64,000 nucleotides of DNA, taken from assembly GCA_029747015.1 (NCBI GenBank), contig JAKOGI010001935.1, positions 78,501 through 142,500 on the forward strand, read 5' to 3'. The DNA comes from Carnegiea gigantea (lineage: Eukaryota > Streptophyta > Magnoliopsida > Caryophyllales > Cactaceae). Both the position numbers and the translations under genes were made by a program. Positions 1 to 19,644 of the stretch are shown piece by piece. The notes under the pieces were generated by a model. That model saw only the letters and a program-made list of their open reading frames with translations. It had not been told where the DNA came from and searched no databases. How positions within the stretch are numbered: the stretch's first letter is position 1; each line of letters starts with the position of its first letter.

Positions 1-574
1 GGCTTACAACTTAACTAGTCCAGATGCACATGGCAAGATTCGACCTATATCTTGTCTTTGCCTCATGCCCTGTCATGTTGACATGGGTAGGGCCGGCGAA
101 GGTGCCGATTTGGAGCATCATAGCTACCACCCCCCCTTCAACGTACCTCAGACACCACTAGTGCCCAAACCCTATATCATACTCTTGGACGCACATGCTC
201 TCAAAAATCTCATCAAGAAAAATATCATATTAAAATAATCCATATACATGTGTAATATGAAAGCACTTCTAGGAGTACATAATATTTTGCAAATTTTGTG
301 CTCCCCAGGGAGGTCCCTTACCCCATTATCAGCCGATTTCCCCCACCTTAGGCCACCTATGACATCACTGCAGTGCCCCCCCTCTCCCGGCCATGATGCT
401 TTGGTCCCCTTAAAGGAAATCCACGGATACCCCTAAAAATAGTAGTAACAAGTAATGTAGGCTCAGGGGACTAACGGAAAGGTAAGGGAAGGGAAGGGAA
501 GGGAAGGGAAGGAAGCCGCAAGTGACTACGTGGAGGAAAGTAAGAAGGAAACGGTGTATGGAAAGGGTGTTAAT
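1..574. other. Non-coding stretch, probably intronic (F2KP intron 11)
   Basis: I see no exon here on either strand. Because the F2KP exon ending at 1496 has a good splice donor and the kinase reading frame is not finished, this stretch is best read as part of a large intron whose next exon is left of base 1. The short plus-strand open frame at 248-436 has no recognisable domain. The only clear structure is the GGGAA microsatellite near 484-515. Confidence 0.5.
484..515. repeat. GGGAA microsatellite
   Basis: About six consecutive GGGAA units, the last shortened to GGAA, lie directly left of the TRIM element in a purine-rich stretch. Confidence 0.9.
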
Positions 575-1015
575 TGTTAAATTTTATATAAATTGGGTTT
601 AAACAAATGAGTCATGCATATAATCTCAAATGAGATTCCAACCCAAAACCAATTAGCACTGAGTGGATAAGCTTATATATATGTTCAAACCCTTTAATTT
701 TATCAATGTGGGATAAACCCTGCTTTCACAACTCTAACATGCCCCCTCACGTGTGGCCAACTAAGAAGACCCAACACGTGCACAGAATTTTTAATCAAAT
801 GTGGACGGTGGAAAGACAAGATCAAGCTACCCACTCTGATACCATGTTAAATTTTATATAATCGACCTTCGATTAATGAGTCATGCATATAAGCTCAAAT
901 AAGATTCCAACCTAAATCAATGAGTAATGTGTAGAGTAACCCACAAGCTTATATACATGCTTAAACCCTTTAATTTTATCAATGTGGGACAAACCCCACT
1001 TTCACAACTCCAACA
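575..1015 (-). mobile_element. TRIM: miniature LTR retrotransposon with both LTRs
   Basis: Two direct repeats (575-739 and 845-1015) begin TGTTRGAGTTGTG and end AAATTTAACA when read on the minus strand. The LTR nearer the element start (845-1015) is followed immediately by TGGTATCAGAGT (844-833), a match to the initiator tRNA-Met primer-binding site. The other LTR is preceded by a purine tract, TGAGGGGGCA (749-740). Only about 105 bases separate the LTRs and no protein is encoded, which is the definition of a TRIM; it would depend on enzymes of other elements. The two LTRs differ at many sites, so the insertion is old. No 5-bp target duplication is evident. It sits in F2KP intron 11. Confidence 0.88.
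833..844 (-). other. Primer-binding site of the TRIM (tRNA-iMet)
   Basis: The minus strand reads TGGTATCAGAGT directly next to the LTR end. It is the usual plant initiator-methionine tRNA primer site, with the last base differing from the common TGGTATCAGAGC. Confidence 0.85.
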
Positions 1016-1495
1016 AAAGGAAATGGGAGTAGGGGCAGGGAAAAAATAGGGGAAGGAGGGGAAAAAGAGCTGAGTCCGCGTGTCAACTTCCATTTATAGC
1101 ACCAACAACAAACAAATTGGGGTAGGGGACCAACAAGTGACCCTGGGAAACCAGCTAATGTAGTAGGTGGTGGGGATTGGTGTTTTGGTAGTGGTCAATA
1201 GCGTTTGTTATTTACTTCTTGTAATTGTGACCGAGCTAAATCAATCAAGTTTTTATTCAGCTAAACATGTCCTGATATTTCGTTCCTTTTATTATTACAG
1301 GCAAATGGAAGGCATAAAAATCCATCCAAAAATTTCTTGGTTAAAAAATTTTCAATGAAATGCCCGGGTTAAAAATGAATTAGCCCTTCTAGAGGTTTAT
1401 ATATGTGTGATCAAAAACATCACGGAGATCATGTAAGCTACATAACCACTGGCAAGTACTAAATTATTCATGTGACCCATACTAATTCCACGTAC

Positions 1496-9173
<7,678 letters not shown>

Positions 9174-9420
9174 TCTGCTCTCTCTCTTCTCTCTGTGGTT
9201 GTGTGTTTCCCAATTCCTATCTCCTCCGAATTCGCAAGACCTCCGATTTTTATGCGACAGCTTTTGCGGTGTACATTGCTTGATAGAAGCAAAGGAAAGC
9301 CAACAAATGAGGGCATGAGGCCCACTGCCAATGGCGGGTAACGCACCCGCTCCAAATCGGAAATTATTATGTGCTCGACAAGCCCCTGAATCGAATATAG
9401 TAAATCATGTGCTAATGAAT
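9174..9420 (-). promoter_or_regulatory. Probable F2KP 5' UTR and core promoter
   Basis: Directly upstream of the ATG the minus strand is a GA-rich leader (about 9178-9200), common in plant 5' UTRs. A TATA-like CATAAAAATC lies near 9250 and an ATTGG (inverted CCAAT) motif near 9330. The start-codon context is AGAATGG, acceptable for a plant start. No transcription start can be fixed from sequence alone, and the 114-codon minus frame over this region is not thought to be a gene. Confidence 0.4.
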
Positions 9421-9424
9421 ACAA

Positions 9425-10157
9425 AGTTATCAGTGGTCAAGAAATTTATGAAAACAATAATTCAATATCTTCAGATTTTAAGAGATGAATAATTCAGTTA
9501 TTTTCTTAAGAAAAAAAATTCTAGAAATTATACTTTGTGGCAACTTAGAAATTTGTTTACCCTAGAATGGAATTTTTTGTATTTAATTATTTTTTTGATT
9601 TTCTAAGAAGTTATGCACTTTCAGTATGATATCAATGATATTTCAATTAAATTCTTATAATGGTAATTATTTCATACCAAACTTTACCAATGACAAGGGG
9701 CAGTGCGAACCTGCGTATGTTAGTTCTATGGTCTTGGGTGGATGATGTGGTGATCCTCTCCGACCTGCGAAATAGGGTCAATTGTGGTATTTTTTGAGGA
9801 AATTCCTCTGATGCTTAAGTCAGAAAAGGAATTTGATGAGTTAGAAGACTAAGGAAAAGGTGTACTGATATGGCCTCTTAGAGAATGAATATATGACGTA
9901 AGTTATCAGATCGACATGAATAATTTCTTCTTAGTACGTTTAAGCTATTTACCAGGGTAGTTCATTTTCAATCCACGGACAAAACAATAACTTTGTTGCT
10001 TCCTCTGCAATTACTATTCCCTCTTGGGCCCATTGGCAAGGCGCATATCTTCTCAAGACCAGATCAGTGCTCCTTTAAGGCCGTGACATGTGGAAATATC
10101 AAAATGGGCCTTGTGGGACAAGGTCATCCAATATCAGGACCCCCAAACACTTAACTG
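9425..10157. other. Intergenic, no gene seen
   Basis: AT-rich DNA between the F2KP promoter and the hAT element. No open frame with recognisable similarity and no repeat structure beyond short A/T runs. Confidence 0.5.
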
Positions 10158-10165
10158 CTCACATC

Positions 10166-13100
10166 TAAGCGTGAGCAATTTCGGGTGTCTGCTCTCAAAA
10201 CTAGGAATTGGTCAAATTGGCTCCTCATTTTTTGGGAATCAGAACAGGAATCGGTTGGGCTGTTTTCTAGATTTTGGGAATTAGTACCGAAATCATTGGG
10301 TCAAATTCCAGTTCCAAGGTACCCTGCCATATAACCTTAAGAAAAAAATCTAAGTGGCCTTTCATTTTTCTAGCAATCATTCAAGGAAGGGATAATTAAT
10401 AGTTTCATAGCAAAGTCTCTAACAATAACAAGTTCCAAAGGTTATTGTGAAAGTAAGCAAATATCTTACAAACAAAAGGGAAGAAATAAAAAAAGTCTTA
10501 CAATACATGTTCTAGAGTCCATAATTTTAACTAGCGAACAATCATACACAACCTGACCACCAAATATATGAAATTAATTAACTAAATTCAACATGAGAAT
10601 AATATATGCCTTAAACTTTCATGGCATCTTCACAATCAGTAACTTCTCCTTTGCCATCAGCAAAATCTACAAATATAGAACAAAATGTCATATATGATGT
10701 TTGTAAACCAAACCAAAATGATCAACATAAAAAAAAATATTCAAGAATTCACATTTTTCATACTATTAAGAATATTTCCATGCTTCTCTAACTCAATGCA
10801 TATTTAGGAGGCCTACAACCATTCTTGAGAACAAACTAAAATCTCAACTTTCTTCAGGGGTAAGCAACTGCGACATTAACCAAGTACTTTACCCCAAGTG
10901 CTAAATGCAGACTCACTTGAAATGGTAGACACCAAAATGGCAAGAATATCTTTTTCCAATAATGTTAAAATGGGGAAGTACTTTTCATGATCCCTATCCA
11001 TCCACCAACTTGAAACATCAAAAGTACCATTAATTTACAAAGACGAGTTTCAAGATTCTTGTCTATTTTAGATTTCTCCCCATACAAGTCATGTCCTCCT
11101 TTTGAAACAAAACATTATAATTCTTATTCTTTGCTGCTAAAACGTCACCTACAACAATCACGTCATCATTAGAAGAACTGGTTTCATGAATGTTACATCT
11201 TTAGAACAATTCTTAGCATAGAAATCATACAAATGCCAAAAAACTGTGGAACACATTATAATAAACTCCATCAATCTTTTCTAGATCATAGGGATACAAC
11301 TGTTTTAAAGTAAATTTCACAAGATTCAACTTGGATCAAGGGTCAACGACAATGTCGACCAATAACATGATATTTGTCTTCTTCTTAAAGTCCCCATAAT
11401 ACAACTAAAAACTTATGTTTCATCTTGGTAGCCATATCGTTAAGCCATTCATTTGGATCAAGCTCCCATTCCATCAAAGTAGTCAAAATCAAGAACAATT
11501 CATGAAAATATTGGTTAGAAATGAAATACGAAGTTGTAGACATCCTTTTCATAGCATCATGAAAGTGTTTCAAAAACTGAAACAATACTCAAGCTCTCTT
11601 CCAATCATCTTTTCCAAGAACTCGTCCAACTTCTTTGAGTTCATTCACAAAATTGGCATCTTGTTTTGCTAGCCCCATGAAAACTCTTTGAAATTTTTAT
11701 GCAACTTCCAAAATGAAATATGTAGAATTCCATCTAGCAGGAACTTCAAGAGCCACAGAAGTTTGGGAAGGAGTTTTTTCATGTACAACACAAATCTCAA
11801 TGATATGAGCTCTAGAAGGAGAGTTCCTCACATATCTTGCAGCACTTTGAACCTTAATAATTCAGTCTTTCATCAATGATAAACCATCACGCGCAACCAA
11901 ATTTAAAACATAAATAGAACACCTCATTTGAAAGTATTCACAACCTAACAAAAACTTGCTTGACATATTATCTTTGCAATACCCTACAGCAACATCATTA
12001 GCACTGGCAATTGTCAACCATAAGCTAAGAGTGCATAACTTTTCCTTAATCCCCTAATCAAGAACACATTTTCAACTTTACCCACTTCTTCACCTTTTTT
12101 GAGTCTCTATGACCTTAGAGTTTAGAATCCTTTTGAGCAATTTCCAATCATCATCAATAAAGTGAGCAATCAAGCAAAGATAATCAAATTTTGAATAAAA
12201 GTCCAACAATTAGTAGTAAGCTCTATTCTTGATCGCAATCCCTTTAAATCCTCGTAAGATCTCATTTGGCATGCAAAGATCTTTTTGCAAGATCTCGCAA
12301 TAGTGAGATGTGAAGGAACATTAAATTGAGGGATAACAACACTACAAAATCCTCAGAACCCTTAACATTAAGCAACATGAAAGGTTTCTTCACAATGATC
12401 ACCATTTTAGCTAAGGCAACTCTAATAGCTTTAGGAACAAATTCGCACTCACAAGGTGCATGACTAGAAGTAGCATTATTGCTAGCATGATAGGTATAAA
12501 CTTTCCTATGATTTTCACCAATGTATTCAGGATACTTTGGACATGAGCCTAGATGATTCTTCGCTGGTGATGTGCCATTATTTGTGTTATGTGCCAAAAC
12601 TACATCATAATGCATACGTTTCTTTTTAATTATCATACCAGAAGCATCCATAACAGGAGTAAAATGATTCCACATTTCAGATTTTCTCTTGGCCTTGGTT
12701 GTCGACAAAGTTCATCTTCACTTGTGGCTTTATGTCTATATTAACCGAGTCACAATCCATACTGGCAGTTGGCACCACTTAAAAGAAATAAAGTAATTAA
12801 ATTATCAAATACAAACTAGATCAAATATGAAAATATCAAATGAACAAATTAAGTGTACTAAAGGTCATAGATTTGGATTCTAGACGTAAAGCAATACTAT
12901 AGACATTGGTATGTTAGCCATGTTTCTTCAGTATTTCCTTTGTAAGTCCATATACAAAATGATGTTAGACATTGAACATTTATTGTAATATATTTTGTAT
13001 CATATGTTAGAATACAGAAAAATATACAATATGGACAACATCTTAGCAGCCCCTTTTAAAACCAAGCTAGGAAAGCCAAAAGAAATGATAACCTACATAA

Positions 13101-13933
13101 TTGGTCTTATAGAAAAAAACACCCACAAAAAAAAAAAGAGATGCTAAGAAATCACAGTACATCAAGGCAGTTAGGCACCAGTACTCAATCTTACCGCTAT
13201 AATATTAACCAAACAAAGAGCATTAAACAGATTGAACCATGGAACTCCCACATACCAAGAACCCATGACCAAATGTAACTACACATAGATTCATTTGAAC
13301 AAAATGGACATATTGAGCATTACCTAGGAGCCTTGAAGAAGTAGACGAACACAACGGTGAACTGTCGGGTGAACTACCACCACCAAACTAGAACGATCGA
13401 TGGCAAAGAGGATGATACCTAAACTTTTGACGACACAAAGGGTGGTCCTTGAACGACCAATTAATTGAACGGCACCACAGTGGTAAGCGATTGAAAAAGT
13501 ATATGAATAGAGTAGGGCAAGGTTACTCATATATAGGGCAAAGAGGAGGAAAGTGGATGGTTGGAGAAGAGATAGGAGTGAGGAGAGTGGCTGATGGCTG
13601 AGAGTGAGGTGTGAGGGTCTGAGGGATATATTTGCTACTGAGGGTTTTCTGACTAATTTTTTGTTGAGCCTTATCAAACACTGAAGACTTACATATGCAA
13701 TCTTAAATTTGTACTAATGTAGGGTTACAATAATTTTAAACCATTCTGGGTACCTACACCACCAAGTTAAGGTTCTGGGTACCTAAAACTGGAACTTGTA
13801 CTAAGCGGTTCCAGGTTTTGGGTATTATTTTGGGAACCAAACCCAAAACCAGTTAGACCGGTTCCCAATTTTAAGAACCGAAACTGAACTATTCGATCGG
13901 TTCCAGAGTACCCATTAGCGATGCTCACCCCTA
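10166..13933 (-). mobile_element. hAT transposon, structurally complete but coding-dead
   Basis: The left end begins TAAGCGTGAGCA and the right end, reverse-complemented, begins TAGGGGTGAGCA, matching at 10 of 12 bases and of the TAGGGGTGAGCA type typical of plant hAT elements. It is flanked by a perfect 8-bp duplication, CTCACATC, at 10158-10165 and 13934-13941, the length hAT transposases generate. Subterminal stretches on both sides are rich in GGTTCC/GGAATC-type motifs (10200-10320 and 13740-13910), as expected for transposase-binding regions. The internal minus-strand gene is a degraded transposase, so the copy cannot move by itself. Confidence 0.92.
10850..12760 (-). pseudogene. hAT transposase (RICESLEEPER-like), decayed
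   Basis: Hallmarks in family order on the minus strand: the BED-type N-terminal region (KRKSEMWNHFT, then GTSPAKNHLGSCPKYP, 12708-12510), a catalytic-core segment (IAHFIDDDWKLLKRILNSKV, about 12180-12120), a downstream core segment (SARYVRNSP-like run, then VPARWNSTYFILE, about 11860-11700), and the C-terminal dimerisation segment (STISSESAFSTWGKVL, about 10930-10880). The reading frame is broken by a frameshift right after the presumed start (ATG at 12760) and by numerous stops. RICESLEEPER/DAYSLEEPER-type domesticated genes keep open frames; this one does not, and it lies inside intact transposon ends, so it is a dead element gene. The longest surviving piece is 148 codons (12262-12708). 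Confidence 0.9.
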
Positions 13934-14147
13934 CTCACATCTAGCTAGCACAAATCCTCAAGGAGCCACTATATGTATAAAATATTGCAATTCTTCTATG
14001 TGGAATTTCCAGACTTGGGGTGAACAAGGGATACATAGGATACCTATGAATAAGTGAATTTTTCAACTCATTTCCTATGCTAGAAGAGATCAACATTGTG
14101 TTTATCTTGTTAAAGGCATGAGTTCCTTCCCGCTTCTCCGCTTGTTA
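13934..14147. other. Short spacer with an LTR fragment
   Basis: About 60 bases beyond the hAT target duplication, 14000-14043 repeats roughly 40 bases that also occur inside the following LTR at 15518-15560 (shared core GACTTGGGGTGAACAAGGGA). It is a detached fragment of the same LTR family. Confidence 0.6.
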
Positions 14148-16622
14148 TGTAAAACCCCTAAAATATTTGGAAATAAGAAAATAGAAATTTTTATGAATTA
14201 ACTGTGAAGAGATTCTTAATTTCCTGCATTAAATGTAATAATGAAATTTCTAATTTCCATCGTTTACATCTAAATGTCACTTGTGTCTCTAGTCAAGTTC
14301 AGTAGGTTAAATTTTATGTCAGAAAATTTGGGTAGGAAGATAAGGATTAGTTGACCTAGCCTAAAGGTAACAAATAGATGAAATCATCAAGAATATTAAT
14401 ATATATGAATCGATCAAGATTCTAGGAATTAAAAAAAGAGAAAAGAAAAGGGGAAACTTCCCCCTAGCAAGCCCTTCCTAGGGGAAAAATCTCTTTTATT
14501 TTCTCTTGGGCTCCTCCATTCAATTAAAAACCATGCCTCATCTCCCTTCCTAGGGGGGAAAATCTCTTTTATTTTCTCTTGGGCTCTTCCATTTGATTTA
14601 AAGCCATGCCTAATCTCTTTTAGTTAAAAGAAAACCCTAAACCCTGTTTCTCTTTTCATCTGAACACATGGATGCTTCTCTACTCCTCTCACAAAAACTT
14701 CTTAGCTCATCATCTCTTGAAAGATCAAGAATTTTTCCATTCGATCTAACAATGGTAAGTCACTTAATAACTCACTCGACTTCTCTTTTTTATAGGAGGA
14801 ATAAAATTCCTAAAAAAAATTGCAATCCTTTTACTAGGTTTTAACATGTCAAATTTTGGTAAAATATAGAGAAAAAAAGACTTGGAAACTTTCTTGTTGA
14901 GATGAGGAACTGAGAATGAAATTAGCTTTTGAGTGTTTTTCAGATCTAGCTGATGTGAGATTTTGCACCTTTAAACCCCAAAAATATTCTTCTATGTTAT
15001 ATAGTTCATAAAATTGAAATTTCATACCAAATTAACCCTATTTGACCCCTCAAATCAATCAAATCTGAAACACCCTTATCTTGGATTAAAGTTCGACCAA
15101 AAACAACAGACAACTTTCTAAAGATTACCAGAAATAATTGAGAAGGAATTTGTATTTGAATGTTTGATATGTTATATCTTAATTATGTACTCAACCAAAT
15201 TTTGAATCACTAGATTTGTAGTTGAATAGAGGGAGATCAGGCCTTTATACCAAAACTATGCTATCTTGGCTGAAAAAAGATTCCTTGTGTATATGTCTAA
15301 GTTTAAGTTAGTTCGGGGTGAATTTGATCAAAGTCCAAGAAATATTACTCTTAGAGCACATCTTGAAGATACAACTGGGTTCTTTGATACAAATAAATTT
15401 GTGCATAATTTTTTATGGAATGGTGAAGCTAGCCTTACAATCTAAACCTATAAATCTTATAATCTGAAATTCAAAAAGTAAGAGTAAAATAGTTGTTTTT
15501 CTGACCAAGTAATTATGTGAAATTTCTAGACTTGGGGTGAACAAGGGATACCTAGGATACTTTGGGTTAGGCCTAGGGAGAGTAGTTACTCATTATGGTC
15601 TATCTAACTTAAGTTATTGCTAGATAGGTTGAGCTATAGTTAAAGATAGACACATAAAGAGGTCATGTATGTACCGGAATATTTTGGTACCCATGTGTAA
15701 CTGTGATAGAAGTTCTTGCTCTCGGTGATCAGTAAGTTTGTTTAAATTATGACTTTGTCCTAATTCCTGCTCGATATCCTTGTTTGTCAAGAGTTTATGC
15801 TTGAAGTAATCTTGGTACCACTAATTTGATCAATCATATGCCAAAAATTTAACTTTTGTTCTGAAAGAGAAAGTATTTCACTATTAGTTCCTAAAACCAT
15901 TTGAGTTAATCCTTATAAAGGCATTTTCTTAAAAATATAAAATTTTAGAATTGTATCTTTTGGGTGGTTATTCTTGCTATTGGGTAGTTGTCCAAAGTCC
16001 AGTTTGAGTTTCTCCTCTCTTCCCATTATGAGTTGCGCAATCACTCCTGTGTACAGCTAGTCACCATAGGCAACGTTAGAAAGATGACCTTAATTCCTGT
16101 TTATTAGGCGATTGCCCAATTTCCTATTTCCTGCATGTGCCATTTAACTATTTGAATTGAACAGAATTTCTAAATTAATTGCTTCCTACATTCTTTGGAG
16201 TATTTAAATGACCATTCTAGTTGAAGGAAAAAAGAAAAAGAAAAAAAATGAAAATCATGTTTTTGTTTAAGAAAATACAAGTCTAAAAAGATGACAAGCT
16301 GATTTTGTAGGTGTATGCTATCTAAGTGAAGTTTCGGGGAAACTAATGTATCTTACTTATCCCGTCACCGACTTCTAAACAAAAGTATGAATCGGGGAGT
16401 TGTTTCTAATTTTTAATGTAAATTACATTGTCTCGAATTCTATTGTAAATTATAAAATTTTTCTAAAGGTCTTCTGTAACCTGTGATAAATGAGTTTTGG
16501 TTCCATTTGAATACATGAGCCTTGTGTCCTTCCTTAGTGAAACATGGTAGTGACATCTATAGGACCTCAGAAGACTCTTATTTGGGTTTTAAATTGTTTA
16601 AATAATCATCATAGTGTTAGAA
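14148..16622 (+). mobile_element. LTR of a chromovirus-type Ty3/gypsy element
   Basis: The stretch begins TGTAAAACCCC, ends GTGTTAGAA, and is followed three bases later by TGGTATCAAAGCC (16626-16638), the tRNA-iMet primer site used by Tekay/Del-like chromoviruses. The usual LTR edges of that group are TGTAACACCC and GGGTGTTACA, so both edges fit with a few mutations. It is 2.5 kb long, within the range of plant chromovirus LTRs. It includes a tandem duplication at 14472-14617. I find no gag or pol after it, so only the 5' LTR and a short leader survive. The matching 3' LTR is not identified. Confidence 0.65.
14472..14617. repeat. Tandem duplication, ~73-bp unit, two copies
   Basis: Unit 1 (14472-14543) and unit 2 (14544-14617) both start CCCTTCCTAGGGG and end ATGCCTMATCT. 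They differ by a handful of substitutions and one or two inserted bases. They lie inside the LTR at 14148-16622. Confidence 0.9.
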
Positions 16623-16625
16623 TTT

Positions 16626-16638
16626 TGGTATCAAAGCC
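16626..16638 (+). other. Primer-binding site (tRNA-iMet) of the chromovirus relic
   Basis: TGGTATCAAAGCC differs by one base from the plant initiator tRNA-Met primer site TGGTATCAGAGCC and lies directly inside the LTR end. Confidence 0.65.
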
Positions 16639-18780
16639 CTAGGCTTAATCCTAGTGTCGTAACTTGACCATAAGCAAACCCTTAGAGTATCACTTGGTTA
16701 AAACAAATTAGGAGACTTATAGTAGTTCATACTTTTCAGTTAGAGCATAGGACATGAGGAAAAGAATGTGATTCAAAATTTGCATGTATCTATTCATTTG
16801 ATGTTGTTTGTTAAGCGCGTTAACTTTATTTTATGCATGTGTACTACCCAGATGATTTACTATCTCGATTAACAAGCAGTCCACAACCCCTTTCTTTATA
16901 GCATAAAGGCTCAAACTACTATAGTTGACCACACACACTGAACTCTAGCATGTTAGATTCTTGGAGGTTTAACCCTTAAACCTGACCTCTGTGCTTCTAG
17001 AGGCTAACTGATGTTATAAAACTAACTTACTTAAGTTTTAAATCACACTTAGATTCAAACCCTAAGGATTCATCATTCCATCTCAAATATAAGGTCTATG
17101 TACTAGACATGACATGGTTGATTGTGAAACCATTAAGAATTGCTAATATGTTATCAATATAATACATAATTGGGAAGATTGAGATTTGGCTAAGCTTGTG
17201 TAATTTTGTTGTAAAATGCTATAAAAAGGGTTTACATATAAACCTTGCTTGATGAATTGCCTCGATGTGCAAAGCGATTGAATGCAACAAATTTTGGTAA
17301 CTATTAAAACCATCTATGAAATTAGGGAAAAAAAATTATATTGTGTTATTAATTCTAACAAATTTACCATGGTAAGCCCCATCAGTTCAATGACTGAAGC
17401 TTAATTGACCTTTAACACACATGCACATGCGCATGCACGCACACAAAAGTAGCATAACTAGTTGCTTTTTAAGGTCAAACCTAGAACTGATCAAATGCTA
17501 CCATGACTATGAAAAGATTAGCTATTATTTTGAGCAAAGAGAGGAAATGATCATGGAACTTAACTCCATGGTCTAGCCTAGGAAAATTAAAATCTAGACT
17601 ATGCCATTGATTCCGTAAAAAAGCCAACACTAAACCTCACATGTAGTACTAAAGGAAAATTGCCTAATAAGAAAAAAGTGGCAAAATAAAAGGGGAAACC
17701 AAAAAGGAAAATACTGGCAATATGACTACTATAAACTATAAACCCTTGTCTTGTGCTTCCCTAGTCTGTTTGTGGTGCCACAAACCCCTAAGTCCCGTCA
17801 TTGTAAGGGAATTTGAACTAGTTTTATGTATTTGCATAATTGAAACTTACTATTCTTGCCTTTTTCATCAATTTCATGGGATTTTACCCCACATTTATTA
17901 GCCACAAACCCCTAGGCCCTGCCGTCCCTTAAAAGACAAGTATTTCTGTTGTTCAAGTGCTCTTCTAATCTCTTTACTAAAGAGTTGTTAGATTCTATAG
18001 ACTCCTTGCTATAGTTACATTCACATTTTGAACCAGTGGACTATTTTAAGCTAACTCTTGTTCTCGAATTTCATTGTCTTTTATGGTCATCATATTTGAA
18101 TACACCTAAATCATTTTGGTCAATCTCATGATAAATGTCTATATCCATTTTGGTAAAGCCTTAGCATTGTTTTTTGTGTTACTCTTATGGAATGTGTGCT
18201 CACTTTTGGAATCTAGTGTACATCATATGAAGTCTTAACTTGCTAATATGCCTACTAGAACCACTACTCAAGCTCATGGTAATAAATTTCTACCCCATTG
18301 TTGAGAATCCTCATGTGTATGGTTTATCTTAAAAAAACCATTAGGCGAAGAATAGATATTAAATGTACCATCATAAGGCTAGAAGCCTAATAAATGATCC
18401 TGATCGCTAATGAGGTTGAATCATACACATGTTAGTCAACTCGGTAAAACAATGATATTAGAAATATAATTGCTATTGATATCTGAGGAGCACTTGAGGT
18501 AAGATTACTGGCTCAGGGAATCACACAAAAGTTAAATTATATTACATATAAAAAGAGGTCAGTAGACTATATAATAAGCACAGGTTATTTCTTAATCCCT
18601 ACAATCATTCCCTTAAGATTTAATGGCTAATGATTGTTTTCTAAATACAATAGGCTGGTGGAATCAATCAAATTGCCGTGGGTCTAAGGCCCAAGCCCAT
18701 AGGTATTCTCTAATGCCCTATCATAAGATTGCTCACCGGCCACGGTCTACATGCAAGTATCAAAAATTAATTCACAAACT
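16639..18780. other. Element-derived non-coding DNA
   Basis: No open frame of interest on either strand. The first few hundred bases would be the leader of the element whose LTR ends at 16622, but gag and pol motifs are absent. A CA-rich stretch (17420-17447) and a twice-occurring CCACAAACCCCTA segment (near 17778 and 17902) are the only visible repeats. Confidence 0.45.
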
Positions 18781-18789
18781 AAAACGGTG

Positions 18790-19330
18790 AAGTTCCAATT
18801 CTCCTGCTGCATGTAAAGACCTTAATTTGTTTTAAAGGTAAGAACTCAGCTTGATTCAAAACTTGAAATTTACAAAAACAATGAAGAAGCAAAAACTAAA
18901 TTCAAGTTGCACTCTTACAAGTTCTATATGCTTTAATCATCCTCAACACACAAATTTTCCTATCAAATTCTTCAAAATGGAGTTTCACACAATCAAACCA
19001 TACAAACCCTTAAATCTCCACATGGATTTCAAAATTTCAACTCTAAACGCCAAGATTTAAGTGAGTAATGCAAACATAAGTAAGGTTGGAGCAATTACCT
19101 CTTGAATTGATGAGAAAATGAACCTTGAAGCTAGGAGAAGCTCGGTATGGCATTTCTAAGGAGAGGAAAAGTCGAAATAGAAGGGGAAATGAAGAGAGTA
19201 GTTGCAACAACCTTTTATGACTTGAATGGCTTAGTGGTAAGCAGAAAGCCTTAGTGGCTGCCACTAGGTGTCAAACTATACTGCTGCCACCTATATCGTG
19301 CTGCCACTACAGCAATTAACCTAGCTGTAG
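18790..19330 (-). mobile_element. Probable minus-strand LTR relic
   Basis: Read on the minus strand, this stretch has the look of the transcribed half of a chromovirus LTR: a pyrimidine-rich run (CTCTCTTCATTTCCCC and TTTTCCTCTCCTT) followed by splice-donor-like AAGAGGTAATTGC. A 73-codon frame at 19043-19264 has no recognisable domain. I cannot define its ends. Confidence 0.3.
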
Positions 19331-19644
19331 TATCAATCTTATTGGTTGGGCATTATTTCAAAATGATTTGCTCACTTAGGTCACAAACAACGTCAGTCCA
19401 TGATGCTTGGCTGTACAACCATGCAAAAAGTGCTAAGTACCCTCTTCGACTTCATCATATTATGCCAAATAATTTTTTTTAAAAAAATACGTAGGGGATC
19501 TTCAGACCTTGAATCACTTTTAATGGCTCGGGACCCTTACACACCAAATCAGTTTTTATAGCTTGGGAACCTCAGACCCCAAAATCATACATATGGTTTT
19601 CAAAACTGAGAGGGTTGAATATCTTATATTTTCAATTTCCATAG

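Noticed and set aside
13324..13677. 117-codon minus-strand frame inside the hAT element
   Set aside because: It lies between the transposase and the element end in subterminal sequence. It is Ser/Leu-rich with no domain, so it is chance openness.
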